This document shows positions 5,853-7,648 of a stretch of 7,648 bases of DNA, in pieces. The stretch spans positions 553 through 8,200 of the forward strand of contig PFEG01000026.1 in NCBI GenBank assembly GCA_002793885.1, read 5' to 3'. The stretch comes from Candidatus Saccharibacteria bacterium CG10_big_fil_rev_8_21_14_0_10_47_8. Lineage in GTDB: Bacteria > Patescibacteriota > Saccharimonadia > Saccharimonadales > UBA10212. Positions within the stretch are counted from its first letter, which is position 1. Each line of letters begins with the position of its first letter. Under the pieces are notes generated by a model, which was given only the letters and a program-made list of their open reading frames with translations, was not told where the DNA came from and made no database searches. Position numbers and translations under genes: made by a program.

Positions 5853-7169
5853 ATGAGCACATTAGCTACAGGCTCAATCAGGTCGGTTCGAGACTTGGTG
5901 GTTGTAGTTCAGTTTGATGATAACGGCCCTGAAATCGGCGAACTTTTAGTGGCTCGCAATCAGTCCAAGGCTCTACTTTTGGTGAATCATCTGCAAGATA
6001 ATAACCTGGCGGTATGCCTGAATATTTTAGGTGACCGCGCCATGGAAAAAAATATGGCGGTTGATCGGACCGGCCGGGGCATAGAAGTTCCGGTAGGAGG
6101 GCAGACTATCGGCCGGATTTTTGACGCTCTAGGCCGGCCTCTGGACGGCTTGCCTATGCCGAATGGCCCCGATTTAGCTTTTAAAAACATTATGCAAATC
6201 CCCTCGCGAAGCACATCGTTTTCATCTAGCAAGCCAGAGGTCCTAGAAACAGGTATAAAAGTCATAGATTTTTTCACGCCGTTCATAAAAGGCCGCAAGA
6301 TTGGTATTATCGGCGGCGCCGGCGTTGGAAAAACCGTTCTGACCATGGAGCTTATTCATAATGTTGCTAAAAGCGGGCAGGGCTTGAGTTTCTTTACTGG
6401 GATTGGCGAGCGTATCCGTGAGGGCCATGAACTTTACGAGACACTCAAAGAGCGCAATTTGCTAGGCAGCACCTGTATGTTTTTTGGACAGATGGATCAA
6501 AACCCGGTACAACGGGTACTAGTGGGCCTATCGGCGGTAGCCGGAGCTGAATACTTCCGAGACCAAGAGAAAAAAGATATCCTGTTCTTTGCTGATAATA
6601 TGTACCGCTACGTTCAAGCCCGTAACGAGCTGTCTACCATTTTGGAACAAATTCCCAGTGAAGGCGGCTATGAACCAACGATTTTCAGTGACGTTAAGCT
6701 GCTCCAAGACCGTCTAAGTTCCAACGACAACGGCTCGATTACGTCTGTTCAAACTATCTATGTGCCGGCTGACGACCTGAGCGACCCGGCTGTGCAAATG
6801 ATCCAGCATGAGCTGGACGGCACAATTGTTCTAAGCCGTAAAGTTGCCGAGCAAGGCATCCGCCCGGCAGTGGACCTTATCCGTACTAGTTCGTCTTTGC
6901 TTAGCGCTGATGTGGTGGGCCAGCGGCACTATAATTTGAGCGTTCGGGTGCAGGCTTTGCTTCAAAAACACGAATCACTGCGGAGCATAATAGCTATTAT
7001 CGGCGAGAATGAGCTTAATCCCAACGATCGCGCCGATTTCGCTAAGGCTAAACGGTTGATTCAGTTCTTTTCACAACCGATGTTCGTCACCGAGGCTTTC
7101 ACGAACCAAAAAGGTGAATTCGTGGAACGCGAAGCAACCCTAAAAGGCGTAGAGGAAATTATCGGCTAG
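5853..7169 (+). CDS. atpD: F1-type ATPase beta subunit-like catalytic protein, C-terminally shortened
   Basis: 438 residues (E. coli beta has 460), the catalytic subunit of the rotary head. Core motifs are intact: P-loop GGAGVGKT at 154-161, the catalytic Glu186 in GIGERIREG, Walker B ILFFADNMYRY with Asp248, GSITSVQTIYVPADDLSDP at 294-312, and VVGQRHY at 354-360. Departures: the residue matching E. coli Glu192 (Mg-water ligand) is Thr197, with a Glu just before it; the catch-loop stretch GRMPSAVGYQPTL reads EQIPSEGGYEPTI (265-277); the DELSEED motif is NELNPND (386-392); and the protein ends at VEEIIG, about 28 residues early, without the usual Y-D-x-L-P-E-Q-A-F tail. No other frame encodes that tail, so this is a real deletion rather than a frameshift. 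The sequence is beta rather than alpha because it has the catalytic Glu and GGAGVGKT. The TAG stop overlaps the epsilon GTG by one base. Confidence 0.94.
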   Translation: MSTLATGSIRSVRDLVVVVQFDDNGPEIGELLVARNQSKALLLVNHLQDNNLAVCLNILGDRAMEKNMAVDRTGRGIEVPVGGQTIGRIFDALGRPLDGLPMPNGPDLAFKNIMQIPSRSTSFSSSKPEVLETGIKVIDFFTPFIKGRKIGIIGGAGVGKTVLTMELIHNVAKSGQGLSFFTGIGERIREGHELYETLKERNLLGSTCMFFGQMDQNPVQRVLVGLSAVAGAEYFRDQEKKDILFFADNMYRYVQARNELSTILEQIPSEGGYEPTIFSDVKLLQDRLSSNDNGSITSVQTIYVPADDLSDPAVQMIQHELDGTIVLSRKVAEQGIRPAVDLIRTSSSLLSADVVGQRHYNLSVRVQALLQKHESLRSIIAIIGENELNPNDRADFAKAKRLIQFFSQPMFVTEAFTNQKGEFVEREATLKGVEEIIG

Positions 7170-7429
7170 TGGCCAGGCAGGATTCCACAATGACGGTAAA
7201 GGTTTACTCGCCCTTTAAAACGTATTTTGATGGGTTGGCAATTAGTCTAAGCGCGGTTAATGATACTGGGCCGTTTGATATTTTACCGGGCCACAAAAAT
7301 TTTATGAGTCTTTTAAAAGCTTGTACGGTGAACGTGCGCGTACCTCAAAAACCGGACTTTAACCTGCCTATCAGTCACGGTGTTATGCATGTTAAGACCA
7401 ATCAGGTCACTATCTTTTTGGACGTATAA
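7169..7429 (+). CDS. atpC: Minimal F1 epsilon-like subunit (beta-sandwich domain only)
   Basis: 86 residues against about 130-140 for typical epsilon. It holds only the N-terminal beta-sandwich: MTVKVYSPFKTYFDGLA, the family hallmark GPFDILPGHKNFMSLL at 34-49 (usually F-G-I-L-P-G-H-A-P), and the closing strands ISHGVMHVKTNQVTIFLD at 68-85. The C-terminal two-helix domain, which in bacterial F1 can rise along the shaft and inhibit ATP hydrolysis, is absent. The retained domain is the part that binds gamma and sits on the c-ring. GTG at 7169 overlaps the beta stop (TAGTG) and has GAGGAAA at 7152-7158, 10 nt upstream; an ATG at 7190 is an alternative that would still keep the whole domain. It is the last gene of the operon on this strand. 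The fold call is solid from the LPGH motif; its role in this variant machine is inferred. Confidence 0.88.
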   Translation: MARQDSTMTVKVYSPFKTYFDGLAISLSAVNDTGPFDILPGHKNFMSLLKACTVNVRVPQKPDFNLPISHGVMHVKTNQVTIFLDV

Positions 7430-7444
7430 TCAAAAAAAGAGGTT

Positions 7445-7515
7445 ATAGTTTACGGGTTTTAGTTTTTAGATTTATCTTCCAGCCTACAAACTATGAACTA
7501 AAAACTACAAACTGT
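7445..7515. repeat. Inverted arrays of a degenerate heptamer, possible bidirectional terminator
   Basis: Left arm 7445-7472 is four 7-nt units near consensus NTAGTTT (ATAGTTT, ACGGGTT, TTAGTTT, TTAGATT). Right arm 7488-7515 is four units of the complement AAACTAN (AAACTAT, GAACTAA, AAACTAC, AAACTGT). A 15-nt spacer separates them. In the nested register 20 of 28 positions pair, and a perfect 10-bp inverted repeat (7460-7469 with 7498-7507) pairs in a neighbouring register. It lies between convergent genes, where a shared terminator is expected, but it lacks a GC stem with a clean U-tract, so terminator function is uncertain. Confidence 0.6.
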
Positions 7516-7519
7516 TTGA

Positions 7520-7648
7520 CTAGTCGAACACGACGTAATCAAAAAGGTAGGTTGTGGTTGCGGCTGGAGCTGACACGCTACACAGGCTAAAACTCGTATT
7601 AGCGCGGTTGGTATAGTAGCTCAAGCTGGCGGTGCTACTATTGCTGGG
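7520..7648 (-). CDS. C-terminal end of a Ser/Thr-rich, probably extracytoplasmic protein (5' end outside window)
   Basis: Reading leftward from the window edge, 42 codons stay open and end in TAG (7520-7522 on the complementary strand). The residues include STASLSYYTNRANTSFSLC and end TTTYLFDYVVFD. The composition is rich in Ser, Thr, Asn and Tyr with few charges, as in surface or pilin-like proteins of small-genome bacteria, but I recognise no family. Support for coding: all other frames checked here contain stops, and base composition jumps from very AT-rich in 7430-7519 to clearly GC-richer inside this frame. It converges with the ATPase operon, with the heptamer repeat between them. Forty-two codons is still short enough that chance cannot be excluded. 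Confidence 0.5.
   Translation of the reverse strand, partial: PSNSSTASLSYYTNRANTSFSLCSVSAPAATTTYLFDYVVFD

Noticed and set aside
3445..7169. V/A-type ATPase or flagellar/type III secretion ATPase (FliI/SctN)
   Set aside because: There are separate alpha and beta genes with gamma and epsilon partners in F1 order. Beta has GGAGVGKT and the VPADDL motif, and no export-apparatus genes are nearby.
7140..7200. Frameshift as the cause of the missing beta C-terminal tail
   Set aside because: None of the three forward frames after 7169 encodes the expected Y-D-x-L-P-E-Q-A-F tail, and the epsilon frame opens at once, so a true deletion fits better.
7445..7515. CRISPR array or telomere-like repeat
   Set aside because: Units are 7 nt with no unique spacers, the two arms are inverted, and the sequence is inside a gene-dense region, so neither reading fits.
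1..7648. tRNA, rRNA, riboswitch or insertion-sequence features
   Set aside because: The non-coding gaps are 96 bp or shorter apart from the right-hand end, and none shows a cloverleaf, conserved riboswitch core, transposase fragment or terminal inverted repeats.

Overview
The window reads as a piece of a small, gene-dense bacterial genome of moderate GC, with genes packed end to end on the + strand. TGA is used repeatedly as a true stop (cysteine desulfurase, the membrane protein, delta-, alpha- and gamma-like genes). This excludes the mycoplasma code and the TGA=Gly code of Absconditabacteria/Gracilibacteria. From memory, the strongly divergent F1-ATPase-like proteins look most like those of the Candidate Phyla Radiation (Patescibacteria), perhaps Saccharibacteria. 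That placement is inference and could not be checked by a search.

Layout. (1) Positions 1-1467 hold two housekeeping genes: the C-terminal end of a TatD-family metal-dependent hydrolase, then a complete IscS/NifS-type cysteine desulfurase starting 2 nt later. (2) A 46-bp gap carries a candidate promoter (-10 TATACT). (3) Positions 1514-7429 form one tightly coupled operon encoding an F1-type rotary ATPase-like machine. Its order is: a secreted/membrane protein whose C-terminal hairpin resembles subunit c; a b-like coiled-coil stalk protein with one membrane segment; a delta-like protein; alpha; gamma; a possible 31-residue peptide; beta; and a minimal epsilon. Junctions are overlaps of 1-11 bp or short gaps, so translational coupling is likely. 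(4) An AT-rich gap at 7430-7519 holds two inverted arrays of a degenerate heptamer. (5) The C-terminal end of a Ser/Thr-rich protein on the - strand converges on the operon from the right.

How the genes fit together. The alpha/beta/gamma/delta/epsilon set keeps nucleotide-binding motifs, the alpha arginine finger and the beta catalytic Glu, so ATP hydrolysis or synthesis by a rotary head is plausible. The membrane side is abnormal: no subunit a is encoded here, and the only c-like hairpin is fused to an extracytoplasmic beta-rich domain of about 165 residues. Beta lacks the usual C-terminal tail and has a degraded DELSEED motif. Epsilon lacks its C-terminal helices. Taken together this suggests either a highly divergent ATP synthase whose subunit a lies elsewhere, or an F1-like motor turned to another task at the cell envelope, in the spirit of the mycoplasma F1-like-X0 ATPases. 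The second reading is a hypothesis, and it is the main thing worth following up.
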